64,000 bases of DNA from Hymenobacter sp. BT188 (GCF_014333585.1 NZ_JACSCW010000007.1:62001-126000), one strand, 5' to 3'. Counted from the stretch's first letter, positions 51,825 to 61,533 are shown. Numbers and translations: made by a program. The notes: generated by a model not told the origin, from the letters alone.

Positions 51825-54800
51825 AGTTCCAACGGATTTTCGCGCTGGAATTCAGCTACCAGCTGCGCCGGGCCGCTACCTGGCTCTACTTCGGGGTCAT
51901 CTTAGGCATCACGTTTCTGGTGGTCCTGGCCAACTATGCCTCGGATGCGCGGGACGGCTACATTTTACTGAATGCGCCCATCGTCATGGCCGCCGTCACG
52001 GTTATCTGCTGCGTGTTTTGGCTGGTGATAGGCGCCTCCGTGGCGGGCGAGGCGGCAGCCCGCGACGTGCAGACCCGCATGCATTTGCTAACCTACGCGG
52101 CCCCCACCAGCAAAGCCGCCTATCTGGGCGGGCGGTACCTGGCCGCTTTGGCCCTCAGCGCCTGCCAGCTGCTCGCCATCCCGGTGGGGATGCTGTTGGC
52201 CATGCACTGTGCCGGGGTAGAAGCCGAGATTCTGGGGCCGTTCCGGGTGGCGCCCTACCTGACTACCTTTTTCTTTATCGCACTGCCCAACGCTTTTTTC
52301 GCGACGGCCCTGCAGTTTTCGGCGGCGACGCTCAGCCGCCGGGCCCTGGCCAGCTATCTAGTTGGCGCGGCCCTGTTTGCGGCGTCCTACACGATATGGC
52401 CGCTGCTGGAAAAAGGGGACGCATGGGGCAATCTGGCCGACCCGATGAGTTTTGGCCCGGTGCTGAGCCATCTGTCCATCGACTGGAGCCCGCAGGAGAA
52501 AAACACGCGTTTTCTGCTGCTGGAGGGCTCCTTTCTCGCTAACCGCCTCCTATGGTTCGGCATTTCGCTGGGCCTACTGGCGTTTACTTACTTCCGGTTT
52601 CAGTTTGTGTTGCCCGGAACCGGCCAAAAACCGCCGCTGGGCAAACCGCTACCCGCCGCGGGGGCGGCCTGGGAGAAGCTGCACTGGGGCACCGGGCAGG
52701 CGCTGCCGCCGGCCAGAGGCACGTACGGCTGGGCCACGCAACTGCACCAGTTGCGCCGCATCACCTGGGAATCCTTCCGGCAGCTGGCCAAAAGCAAGGC
52801 CGGGCTGCCGCTGCTGGCCGTCTTCGCCCTGCTGGTGGGGGCCACCATATCCGGCAACCTGAAGGGCCGGGGCGTGCCCTTGCTGCCCCGCACCGACTTT
52901 GTCCTAGAGTACCTGACGGCTCCCCTGGCGCAGCCGGAGAGGTTTTGGGTCCTTATTGCGTTGCTCACCATTTTCTACGCCGGCGAGCTGGTGTGGCGGG
53001 AACGGGAAACCGGGCTAAGTGAGGTTGCCAACGCGGCGCCCGTGCCCGAGTGGGTGCTGTTCCTGAGCCGGTTTCTGGCCCTGGCCTTAGTGTTGGTGGG
53101 GTGGCTGGCCTTCTTGATGACGGCCGGCATGGTGGCGCAGGCGGCCATCGGTGGTGCTTCACCCGAAATTGGGCTGTACGTGCGGGCCCTATTCGGGCTG
53201 CAGCTAATCGACTGCCTGCTTTTTGCCCTGCTGGCCCTCACCGTGCACGTGCTGGTAAATCAGAAGTTTGTGGCGCATCTGGTGGCGCTGCTGGTCTACG
53301 GGTTCATGTCCTTTGCGCCTATGCTGGGCATCGAGCACAAGCTCCTCATCTTTGGCGCCAGTCCAAGTTGGACGTATACTGACATGGCGGGTTTTGGCTC
53401 GTCGCTGGGGTCCTGGCTGTGGTTTAAAGGGTATTGGGTGGCCTGGGCGCTGTTGCTGGCGGTGGTGGCGCGGCTGTTCTGGGTGCGGGGCCGGGAGGGC
53501 AGTTTTGCGGCGCGGCTGCAGCTGGCCCGCCGGCGCTTTACGCGTTCCAGCGTACTGGTTTCGGCAGTGGCCGTGGGGGGCATTTTTACGCTGGGCGGGT
53601 TCATCTTTTACAACACCAACGTGTTGAACGGCTACCTGAGCTCCTCAGCAGCCACTGCGCAGCGCGCCTCCTACGAGCACCGCTACCGCCGGTACCACAA
53701 CGCCCCCCAGCCCCTGCTAACCGGCGTAAATCTGCAGGTAGAAATCTATCCGCAACAGCGGACGGTAGAGATACAGGGCGCGTATCTACTGGTGAACAAC
53801 AGCCCGGCACCCATCGACACCGTTCATCTGGCGACTGGAGCCGGCGTTGAAACCGTTGCGGTAAACTTCGACCAGCCCTTCAAACAGGTTCATAGAGACG
53901 AGGAGCATGGCTACCGCATGTACGCCCTGGCCCGGCCCCTGCAACCCGGCGACTCGCTGCGCCTGCGCTTCCAGGTAACGCACAAAGCGCAGGGCTTTTC
54001 CAACCACGGCGCCGACGCGCAGGTGCTGGCCAACGGCACCAGCTTTCGAAATATGGAGTGGCTGCCGGTGCTGGGGTACCAGCCCTACCGGGAGTTGGAC
54101 GAGGCTGGCGACCGCAAAGCGCACGGCTTACCAGCCCGGCCTGCCACCTACTCGCTCTACGACCTGACGGCCCGCCGGTACGCCCCATTCCCCGAGCAAA
54201 TCCGCTTCGAGGCCATCGTGGGCACGGATGCCGCCCAGACCGTAGTGGCCCCGGGCACCCTGCGCCGGACCTGGGCCAAGGGCGGCCGCCGCTACTTTCA
54301 CTACGCCACGGAGGCGCCCATCCGCAACGAATACGCCATTTTCTCGGCCCGCTACGCGGTGGAGGAAGGCACCTGGCGCCACCCGCCCGCCGGCCCGGGC
54401 CAGGACGTGGCCATCCAGGTGTACTATCCTCCGGGGCAGACCGAGAACCCGGCGCGCATGGTCCGGAGCGCCCAGGCGTCGCTGGATTATTACACCCGGC
54501 AGTTCGGGCCTTATCCCCACCGGCAGCTTCGCTTTGTAGCCCATGCCAGCTACGCCTTTGGCCACCACGCCGCCCCCATCAACATCACGGCGGAGGAAGG
54601 CTTTTTCCTGTTGAACTCGAAGGCGGATGAGCGGGGCTTTGACCTGGTGACGGCCGTAGTGGCCCACGAGGTGGCCCACCAGTGGTGGGGCAACCAGCTC
54701 AAGCAAGCCTACGTGGAGGGCGCCGGCCTGATTACCGAAAGCCTGGCGTGGTACTCGGCCATGGGCGTGCTAGAGGACAAATACGGGCCCGAGCACCTGC

Positions 54801-55441
54801 CGGCGCTGCTGCGCTTCCTGCGGGAAGAAAACGAAACCCCACGCACACGGGCCGCCAAGCCACTGCTGCAAGCCGAGGGCTTTTACCAGAACTACCGCAA
54901 AGGGCCCTTCGCGCTGTATGCCCTGAGCCAATACATCGGCCGGGACCGGGTAAACGCGGCGCTCCGGCAATTGCTAGTGAACCACCCACCCGGGGCCCTG
55001 CCCCATCCCACCTCGCTGGACCTCTACCGGGAGCTGCAGGCGGCCACGCCGGACTCGCTCCAACCGCTGCTCCGCGACCTCTTCGAGGCCAACACCTTCT
55101 GGGAGCTGGCGACGGAAACCGCTACCGCCCAACCGCTCAAAGACGGCACCTGGCAAGTGAAGCTCCGCCTGCAGGCCCGTAAGCTGGTAGTGGACAGCGC
55201 CGGCGCCGAAACGAAGCTACCGATGCAGGAGTGGGTGGAAATCGGCGTCTTTGCCCCCGCCGAGGAGGGAAAAAGGGTAGGCAAGCCGCTTTATCAGCAA
55301 AAGCACCTGATCAAATCCGGTCAGCAGACGATTTTATTGACGCTACCTGACCGACCCGCTATCGTTGGGGTGGATCCCCGCCAGTTGTTAATTGACTGGA
55401 AGGGAGATGATAATTACCGAGGGGTGCAGGCAAATAAATAG
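51821..55441 (+). CDS. ABC-2 permease fused to an M1-family metallopeptidase
   Basis: The protein has 1,206 residues. Residues 1 to about 600 contain two blocks of about six membrane helices (ATWLYFGVILGITFLVVLAN near 20; LALVLVGWLAFLMTAGMVAQ near 420; FTLGGFIFYNTNVLNGYLSS near 590). The remainder is an extracytoplasmic M1-like aminopeptidase: a beta N-domain (EIYPQQRTVEIQGAYLLVNN), then zinc motif HEVAHQWWG (His949, His953) with a glutamate near 973 (AGLITESLAWYSAM) and a helical tail. Each half has clear family features, so it is not a misread junction. Such fusions occur in Bacteroidota and their substrate is unknown. It may process and export (or strip) peptides at the outer face of the inner membrane. 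Confidence 0.92.
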   Translation: MKFQRIFALEFSYQLRRAATWLYFGVILGITFLVVLANYASDARDGYILLNAPIVMAAVTVICCVFWLVIGASVAGEAAARDVQTRMHLLTYAAPTSKAAYLGGRYLAALALSACQLLAIPVGMLLAMHCAGVEAEILGPFRVAPYLTTFFFIALPNAFFATALQFSAATLSRRALASYLVGAALFAASYTIWPLLEKGDAWGNLADPMSFGPVLSHLSIDWSPQEKNTRFLLLEGSFLANRLLWFGISLGLLAFTYFRFQFVLPGTGQKPPLGKPLPAAGAAWEKLHWGTGQALPPARGTYGWATQLHQLRRITWESFRQLAKSKAGLPLLAVFALLVGATISGNLKGRGVPLLPRTDFVLEYLTAPLAQPERFWVLIALLTIFYAGELVWRERETGLSEVANAAPVPEWVLFLSRFLALALVLVGWLAFLMTAGMVAQAAIGGASPEIGLYVRALFGLQLIDCLLFALLALTVHVLVNQKFVAHLVALLVYGFMSFAPMLGIEHKLLIFGASPSWTYTDMAGFGSSLGSWLWFKGYWVAWALLLAVVARLFWVRGREGSFAARLQLARRRFTRSSVLVSAVAVGGIFTLGGFIFYNTNVLNGYLSSSAATAQRASYEHRYRRYHNAPQPLLTGVNLQVEIYPQQRTVEIQGAYLLVNNSPAPIDTVHLATGAGVETVAVNFDQPFKQVHRDEEHGYRMYALARPLQPGDSLRLRFQVTHKAQGFSNHGADAQVLANGTSFRNMEWLPVLGYQPYRELDEAGDRKAHGLPARPATYSLYDLTARRYAPFPEQIRFEAIVGTDAAQTVVAPGTLRRTWAKGGRRYFHYATEAPIRNEYAIFSARYAVEEGTWRHPPAGPGQDVAIQVYYPPGQTENPARMVRSAQASLDYYTRQFGPYPHRQLRFVAHASYAFGHHAAPINITAEEGFFLLNSKADERGFDLVTAVVAHEVAHQWWGNQLKQAYVEGAGLITESLAWYSAMGVLEDKYGPEHLPALLRFLREENETPRTRAAKPLLQAEGFYQNYRKGPFALYALSQYIGRDRVNAALRQLLVNHPPGALPHPTSLDLYRELQAATPDSLQPLLRDLFEANTFWELATETATAQPLKDGTWQVKLRLQARKLVVDSAGAETKLPMQEWVEIGVFAPAEEGKRVGKPLYQQKHLIKSGQQTILLTLPDRPAIVGVDPRQLLIDWKGDDNYRGVQANK

Positions 55442-55734
55442 CTTTTTACGAGCTTTCTAGTTTGTAAGTACCGCCATGATACCCGACAGAGGGCAGCAAA
55501 ATGAAGATGAGTAGCCGAGGCTGGGAATCAAACGAAATCAGGATGCAGGAACCATAGCTAGCAGGTCTTTTTTCGCAAAATAGCCGCTTTGCCTACCGTT
55601 GCTTCTCGGGCTGGCAGCAGAAAGGTGCTGGTTTTCGGGCCAGCTGGCCCCTAGCCACCGCAGAGTAGTGTGGGGGAAAGGAGGCTCTAGCAGTCGGGTG
55701 GGGGCAACGGCCTATGGGTAAGCGACAGCCGGCG
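55442..55734. other. Gene-free interval after the permease/peptidase gene
   Basis: No gene or strong hairpin; the interval lies between the end of the ABC operon and the remains of a histidine kinase on the opposite strand. Confidence 0.4.
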
Positions 55735-56880
55735 CTAGGCGGCCGGCAGGGACGGCGCGCTGGGCACCGGCAACCCCACGCGAAAGGTCGCCCCTGTCCT
55801 TCCTGGCTATCCACCGTGAGGGTGCCGCCGTGGCCCTGGGTAATGATCTTGTAGCTCAGCGATAAACCCAGGCCGGTGCCCTGCCCGGGGGCTTGGTCGT
55901 GAAAAAAGGCTGGAAGATTTTCGGCTGTACTTCGGGCGGAATGCCCATCCCGTTGTCGGTGACCTGAATCTGCACCTGCGCCGGTAGCCGCCGGATCGCT
56001 ACTTTAACGCACGGCGCGTAGTCGACTTGCCCGAGTTGCGCCCGCTGTGGCGCACGGCGTAGAAAGCGTTCTGGAAAAGGTTGAGCGGTACGCGTCCCAC
56101 CTCAGCTGGCACGGCCGAAACGAGCGGTACCGTGGCGTCATATGCCGTTTCCAGGGTGACGTGCACCGTCTAGTCACTAGCGCGCCAGCCCTGGAAAGCC
56201 AGGCGCAGGTACTTCTCGGCCAGCTGATTCAAGTTCGTCGGTTCCCGCTCCCCCGTGCGAGCGCGGCTGTGCGCCAGCATGCCGCGCACGATGCTGGCCG
56301 CGCGCTGCCCATGCCAGTGAATCTTGCTCAGGTTCTGGTTCAAATCGTCGAGCAGTTCCGCTTCCAGGGTGGCATCGACCGCCTGCCCGCTGGCTTTTTC
56401 TTCGCGTAGCTCACTGACCAGCTCGGTGCTCACCTCGGCGAAGTTAGTGACGAAGTTCAAGGGGTTCTGAATCTCGTGGGCAATGCCGGCCGTCAATTCC
56501 CCCAAGCTCGCCATCTTTTCTTTCTGAATCAGCTGCACCTGCGTGGCTTTAAGCGCCGCCAGGGAGTCCTGCAGCTGCTGGGTGCGCTGCTGCACCTGCT
56601 GCTCCAGGGTTTCATTGTGGGCGGTCAGCAAAGCTTGCTTTTCCTGCTCCTGGGCCAGGGTCTGAGCCGAGAGGCGCTCTACCTCGCCCAGCTTGACTGC
56701 CAAGAGTTGGGCGTCGAGGGCGAATTTCGCGGGCCAGAAACAGGGAGATGCCCAGGGCGGGCGGCAGGTAAATCAGGGGGTAAGGTAGCGGCGCGAAGGG
56801 AACGCCGCTGGCTCAGAGCCCCACATGCACCAGCAAAGCCAGTAGGGCCAGCCCAAAGCCCACACCGATGATCCCAGCGC
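55735..56880 (-). pseudogene. Broken sensor histidine kinase (7TMR-like membrane end, HisKA, HATPase)
   Basis: Membrane helices (IIGVGFGLALLALLVHVGL; PLIYLPPALGISLFLARE) are followed by a coiled coil (LTAHNETLEQQVQQRTQQLQ) and an intact-looking HisKA (MASLGELTAGIAHEIQNPLN). The HATPase is scattered over frames: PLNLFQNAFYAVR, ITDNGMGIPPE-type and GTGLGL-type pieces separated by shifts. There is an in-frame TAG at 56170-56172 and a shift near 56728. The coding end is at 55735. An intact version would be a canonical kinase with phosphoacceptor His, in contrast to the kinase at 59.7 kb. Its upstream part ends at the junction with the fragment at 56870. Confidence 0.85.
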
Positions 56881-57709
56881 CGCGCTGGTCCGCGACCGCG
56901 CCGGCCGCCTCTGGGTGGGGGGGCAAACGGGCTTATTTTTGGTGAGTCCGGACTTCCCTTCCCTGCGGCGCAGCGCGGACCAGCGCGCCGGCTGGCCCTT
57001 GCACAAGCTCGACATCACGGGCCTAGCCGATGCCCCCACCAACCGATCCCTGTGGATCAGCACCAATGAGGGCCTGTTCTGGCTGCCACCCGACCACTTG
57101 AATCAGCTGCGGGCTTTCCGGGTAGGTGCTCCGGCCGGGCGCCGCCTGCCCACGGACGCGCTGACCTGCGTGGTCGCGGCCGACCCGGGCCGGGCCTGGG
57201 TCGGCACCCGCGACCAGGGCCTGCTGGTGGTGGATGCCCGCGCGGGCGTCCTGCGCCAGCTTAGCTTGAGCGAGGGCCTACCCAGTCACAGCATCGCCTC
57301 GGTGCTGCTGGACCGCGGCGGCGACGTGTGGGCGTGCACCTACGCCGGGTTGGTGCGCTATACCCCAGACAGCGGCCAGCTGGCCGTGTTTAGCGAAGCT
57401 GAGGGCCTGGTGGACCCGGAGCTGAATCGCCGCTCCGCCTTCGCCGATGCCGATGGCTCCCTGTGGTTTGGCGGGGTGGGGGGCGTGTACCGGGTGCAGG
57501 CCGACCGCGCGGCGGCCACTGCCCTGCCTCGCCCGCCGCGGCGGCTGCTTACCACCCTGGGCCAACCGGCCGGCGCGGCGGAAGCGCTGCAGTATCTCAC
57601 CGGCGACCCGGGAGAGCCGTTAACGCTGGCGGCCGGTCGCAATGCGTTTGTGGAGCTGCGCCTGGCGCTGACGGATTTTTTGGCCCCGAGCCTCGTGCGC
57701 TACGCTTAG
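56870..57709 (+). pseudogene. Fragment of a Reg_prop (two-component regulator propeller) sensor
   Basis: An open frame without a proper start begins inside the other pseudogene and reads DDPSAALVRDRAGRLWVGGQ, then propeller repeats LWISTNEGLFWLPPDHL, AWVGTRDQGLLVVD, VWACTYAGLVRY and LWFGGVGGVYRVQADR. A beta region RNAFVELRLALTDFLAPSLV matches the start of a Y_Y_Y domain and stops at 57709. Full-length proteins have 14 blades, a Y_Y_Y domain, a membrane helix and a kinase. Both ends are missing here. It lies head to head with the kinase fragment on the other strand. Confidence 0.85.
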
Positions 57710-58175
57710 CGCCTGCATCCGGCGGGCGAAGCGCAGCCGACAGCCTGGCTCAACACGCCACGGCGGTTTTCTGCCCCCGCGCCTTCCTATGGTGTTCCGA
57801 CCAGTGGATGGGCCACCCTTCCAAATTTTAGGAAAACCTAGTTATTTGAAAAAATAGAAATAAAGGAAGTAACTTTAAGAGTTTTCTTATATCCACTTAG
57901 TCGTATTTTCGGGGAATTATCTGCTCCGGCAGCTCTCGTTTCCTTAGCCCCTTCGCCCCCCGTATCCTTCCGATGCAACTGCCTCCTTTTCCGAGCTTTA
58001 GCCGTGGCTAAAAGCCCGGTCTTGCTTCTTATGCATGGTATTATGTCGGTGCCTAGCTGGCGGACGGTGGCCCGTGCGTGGTCGCGGCCAGGGGTTCCGC
58101 GGGGCCTACTAGCCCCGCCCGAATCTTGGGCCGGCGGCCGGGCCCCGCACTTCAGTACTTATTAAATACTCCTCT
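57710..58175. other. Gene-free interval before the porin operon
   Basis: Remains of the Y_Y_Y region may continue to about 57830. An AT-rich part (57835-57915) follows, then GC-rich DNA. A direct -7 box for the porin gene is not evident; tacttattaaatact at 58157-58171 is an AT-rich patch just before the ATG. Confidence 0.4.
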
Positions 58176-59219
58176 ATGAACCGAAACTTTACGCTGATTA
58201 CGTTTTTCGTGGTGGGTTTGCTGCTGGGGTGGGCTCACCCGCTGGCGGCCCAGCGCACCCAAATCCGGGGCTTCGTGGACACCTACGCTTCATACCAGCA
58301 GGGCAAAGTAAGCTTTGGCTTGGGCGAGCAGGACTTATTCATCACCTCGGAGATAACGCCGCGCTTATCTTTTCTGGGCGAGACTGTGTTCAAGTTTTCT
58401 CTGGCCTCTCCCACAGACTTTGCCATCAGCATTGAACGCATCATCCTGAAGTACAATTACGCGGGTAACCATAGCCTGTTGATTGGCAAGCACCATACCC
58501 CCGTCAACTACTGGAATGACACCTATCACCACGGCCGGGTATTTTTTCCCACCATTGAACGCCCCCTGCTTTTTGCCCAGGGCATCGTGCCCCTGCACAC
58601 GACGGGCGTGAGCTTGCAGGGCCAGAATCTGGGCTTGTTCCGCTTCGGCTACGATGTCATGGTGGGTAATGGATTAGGCTCCGGGGAGCTCTTTGATAAC
58701 AACCGCTTCAAGTCCCTAACGGTGGCCGTGCACGTCAAGCCCCGGGACGGCTGGCGCATCGGAGCTTCCCTCTACCACGATGTCATCTCGCCCGGCAGCC
58801 TGCTCCACAACCACTCGGGCGGGGTGAGCACCCGGGCCCTGGAGAAGATAAACCAAAACATCCTGACGGCCTCCTTTGCCTACACGGACTCGCTGTTCAC
58901 GAAAAAGTACGAGCTCCTGGCCGAGAGTAGCATGGCCTTAAACAAGTCCGATAGCCTGGGCCAGCAAAACACCATCGCCTCCTACGCTTATGCCGGTCTG
59001 CGGCTGACGGATAAGATTATACCCTACATCCGGGTGGATGACATCCACTACCGGCAGGCCGAAGTGTATTTCACCGACCGCAACGTGCGGTCCTTCGTGG
59101 GCGGGGTGCGCTACGAACTCAATTACCTGGCGGTAGTCAAAGTCGAGTACCAACGCACGAAAAGCTACCGGGCCGCGGCGGTAGATAAAGTATCAGTTCA
59201 GCTGGCCGTGGGCTTTTAA
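58176..59219 (+). CDS. Outer-membrane porin-like beta-barrel protein
   Basis: The protein has 347 residues with a signal peptide (MNRNFTLITFFVVGLLLGWA ending LAAQ). Alternating strands begin immediately (TQIRGFVDTYASYQQGKVSF) and run to a C-terminal Phe (SVQLAVGF), typical of outer-membrane barrels. Conserved-looking loops include GKHHTPVNYWNDTYHHGR and GNHSLLIGKHH. The length and motif 'GKhhtPvnYWN' resemble OprO/OprP-like or 'porin' entries that accompany phosphate-binding-like proteins, but exact assignment is uncertain. It is followed 11 bp later by a PstS-like gene and 33 bp after that by a kinase, so all three form one operon. It probably admits the ligand sensed by the downstream genes. 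Confidence 0.75.
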   Translation: MNRNFTLITFFVVGLLLGWAHPLAAQRTQIRGFVDTYASYQQGKVSFGLGEQDLFITSEITPRLSFLGETVFKFSLASPTDFAISIERIILKYNYAGNHSLLIGKHHTPVNYWNDTYHHGRVFFPTIERPLLFAQGIVPLHTTGVSLQGQNLGLFRFGYDVMVGNGLGSGELFDNNRFKSLTVAVHVKPRDGWRIGASLYHDVISPGSLLHNHSGGVSTRALEKINQNILTASFAYTDSLFTKKYELLAESSMALNKSDSLGQQNTIASYAYAGLRLTDKIIPYIRVDDIHYRQAEVYFTDRNVRSFVGGVRYELNYLAVVKVEYQRTKSYRAAAVDKVSVQLAVGF

Positions 59220-59230
59220 TCAATAACGTT

Positions 59231-59674
59231 ATGCCGAGTTTATCCCGACTACTTTTCCTCTTATTAGTAAGCACCGGTGCCTATCTGCCCGCCCGGGCCC
59301 AGGACGGAAGCCTGGTGGTTATTGCCAACGGCAAGGGCGCGCCCGCGGAAATGAAGCTGGCCCAGCTCAGGGCGGTAATGCGGGGGGAGCGCCTGCGCTG
59401 GCCCGACGGGAGCAAGGTGGTCATTGCCCTGATGAAAAGCAGCACGCCCATTGGCGTCAACACCAGCCAGAAGATTTATAACATGAGCGCCAACGAGCTG
59501 AACAAGTACTGGCTGGCCTTGGTCTTTCAGGGCAAGGCCGACGCGCCCAACTTTTTCAACTCGGAGGATGAGCTGGAAGCATTCATCGCCCAGACTACGG
59601 GGGCCATCGGCGTGGTAAATCAGCCCCCCACGGGCGGAAAAACCATCCTCATCGATGGAAAACGGTCGCTGTAA
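59231..59674 (+). CDS. Single-domain PstS-like periplasmic binding protein
   Basis: The protein has 147 residues with a signal peptide (LSRLLFLLLVSTGAYLPARA). The mature part reads LVVIANGKGAPAEMKLAQLR, VMRGERLRWPDGSKVVIALM, ANELNKYWLALVFQGKADAP and TTGAIGVVNQPP. These correspond to one lobe of the PBP_like/PstS fold, where 'W(P/x)DG' and 'GAIGYV' are characteristic. It is too short for a two-lobe binding protein and has no permease. It therefore probably acts as a sensor module for the kinase or porin rather than as a transporter part. It sits in the middle of the three-gene operon. Confidence 0.75.
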   Translation: MPSLSRLLFLLLVSTGAYLPARAQDGSLVVIANGKGAPAEMKLAQLRAVMRGERLRWPDGSKVVIALMKSSTPIGVNTSQKIYNMSANELNKYWLALVFQGKADAPNFFNSEDELEAFIAQTTGAIGVVNQPPTGGKTILIDGKRSL

Positions 59675-59707
59675 ATACGCTTCGCTCTCCCTTGCTGCCC
59701 GCCGCTT

Positions 59708-61357
59708 ATGCCCCCTCTTTTGAACTGGTCCGTGCTGCCCGCTACTTTCCGCCTGCTGCGCCTGACGGTCAAGACCAAGATCTGGCTGACGGTGACCAGC
59801 ATCGTGCTGCTGTTTTCCTTCTTTGTGCTGTTTTACCTGCCCGCCATCCAGGAGCGCTACCTGCTCAACAACTTCAACAAGGAAGTGCAGAACCACGCCA
59901 ACACGGTCGCGTTGGGGGTGAAAATCGCGATGACGGAGCAAAACTTCGAGGGCGTGCAGACGGCCATGGATTTCGTCAAGCAAGACCCGCTGCTGCGGTT
60001 CGTGAGCTTGCTGCAGACGGATACCGTGTGGAACGCCCAGCGCTCGGCCTATCACATCAAGCGCACGGTGTTTAAAACCTACCCTGAGGGTCAGGCCATC
60101 GCGGTGGAGGCCACCTCCAACGACACGACGGTAATCAAGCGGGCGCCCTTCAGCACGCCCATGATGAGCGGGGAAATTCTCTTGGCTTCCTCCACCCGCG
60201 ACATTATTCAAAGCCGCCGCCAGATTCGGATCACTTCCCTGCTGTTTAGCTTTCTGGTGTTTAGTATCGGCATTGTCATTGGCTTTGGCTTGGCCCGCAA
60301 CATCTCCGTGCCGGTCCTGGAGCTGCGGGACGCAGCCCGGCGCGTGGGCCGGGGCGACCTCACCCAGCGGGTGCACAGCAAGTCCCGCGATGAGATTGGC
60401 GAGCTCGGGGTCGCCTTCAACAAAATGGTGACCGATCTGGCCCTGGCCCGGCAGGAGATAGAGGACCGCACCCGCGAGCTGCTGCTGGAAAAGAAAAAGT
60501 CCGACGAGCTGCTGGCCGACCTGCGGCAGACCCTGGCCGATTTGAAGGAAACCCAGGAGCAGCTCATCCGCCAGGAGAAGCTGGCCTCCCTGGGACAGCT
60601 CACCAAGGGGCTGGTAGACCGCCTGCTCAACCCGCTGAACTACGTCAGCAACTTCGCCGCCTTAGCCACCGAGTTCGTGAAAGAAAGCCAGGAGCTGCTC
60701 GCCGGCGCCCCCTACGCCACCGACACCCACCTCCAGACCGAGGTGGTCCCGCTGCTGACCATGGTGGAGCAGAACACCCAAAAGATCGAAGAGCACGGCC
60801 AGAGCTTGACCCGCATCGTGCGCAGCATGGACAAGCTGCTGCAAGCGAAGTCCGACGTGTTTATTGCCACCCCGGTCAACTCCTTTGTGGAGGCGCAGCT
60901 GCTTACTTACCGGAAGGAAAGCCAGTTAGCCAGCACGGGCATCGCTCTAGAGTTCATCCAGGATGGCGCGCCGCCCACTACGTGCGTGAGCATCCTGCCG
61001 GCCGAGATGAATCTGGTGCTGGTGAACCTGCTCAACAATGCGGTTTATTCCCTCCAGGAAAAAGCGCAGCTGGGGGCGCCCTTCGAGCCCCGGGTGGTGG
61101 TGACCACGTCCTTTGCCCCGGAATGCGTGGCCATCAGCATCCAGGATAACGGGCGGGGAATCGCCGGGGGGGATCTACCGCAGCTGTTCTCGCCTTTTTT
61201 TACGACCAAGCCCACCTCCAAGGGCACCGGCCTCGGGCTGTTCATCAGCCAGGATATTATCCGGACTCACAAGGGTAGTTTGGCGGTGGAGACGGAGCCA
61301 GAGCGCTGGACCCGGTTTATCATCACCTTACCTCTAGCCCCGGCGGCACTGAGCTGA
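59708..61357 (+). CDS. Membrane sensor kinase-like protein lacking the phosphoacceptor histidine
   Basis: The protein has 549 residues. TM1 (about 23-47; WLTVTSIVLLFSFFVLFYLP), a periplasmic sensor domain of about 125 residues (EVQNHANTVALGVKIAMTEQ), TM2 (about 178-198; LLFSFLVFSIGIVIGFGLAR), HAMP and coiled coil (VPVLELRDAARRVGRGDLTQ, EIEDRTRELLLEKKKSDELL). The HisKA-like helix reads KLASLGQLTKGLVDRLLNPL. Where kinases have G-I-A-H-E-I it has G301-L-V-D304-R-L, so the His is Asp. The ATPase domain is complete: LVNLLNNAVYSLQ, IQDNGRGIAGGDLPQLFSPF and GTGLGLFISQDIIRTH. It may use another acceptor or be a pseudokinase/ATPase switch. It follows the porin and PstS-like genes. Confidence 0.9.
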   Translation: MPPLLNWSVLPATFRLLRLTVKTKIWLTVTSIVLLFSFFVLFYLPAIQERYLLNNFNKEVQNHANTVALGVKIAMTEQNFEGVQTAMDFVKQDPLLRFVSLLQTDTVWNAQRSAYHIKRTVFKTYPEGQAIAVEATSNDTTVIKRAPFSTPMMSGEILLASSTRDIIQSRRQIRITSLLFSFLVFSIGIVIGFGLARNISVPVLELRDAARRVGRGDLTQRVHSKSRDEIGELGVAFNKMVTDLALARQEIEDRTRELLLEKKKSDELLADLRQTLADLKETQEQLIRQEKLASLGQLTKGLVDRLLNPLNYVSNFAALATEFVKESQELLAGAPYATDTHLQTEVVPLLTMVEQNTQKIEEHGQSLTRIVRSMDKLLQAKSDVFIATPVNSFVEAQLLTYRKESQLASTGIALEFIQDGAPPTTCVSILPAEMNLVLVNLLNNAVYSLQEKAQLGAPFEPRVVVTTSFAPECVAISIQDNGRGIAGGDLPQLFSPFFTTKPTSKGTGLGLFISQDIIRTHKGSLAVETEPERWTRFIITLPLAPAALS

Positions 61358-61533
61358 GGCCGCTCACCGGGGCAGGAGGGAGGCTATGGTAATCTGCGGT
61401 CGGGTAGGCCAGCTACCAGAACCCGACCGAAGGCTCCACCCTGGTGGAGGACCAGGTGGTCGAACACGTAGGGCCGCCGGCCGGCCGACAACCGCGTCCC
61501 CATCCACCATCCCTGCCGCTCAGGGCGGGCAGG

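Noticed and set aside
59264..60376. 370-codon open frame on the minus strand
   Set aside because: It lies antisense to the PstS-like and kinase genes, is rich in His/Gln/Arg as expected from an antisense GC-rich frame, and has no family features.
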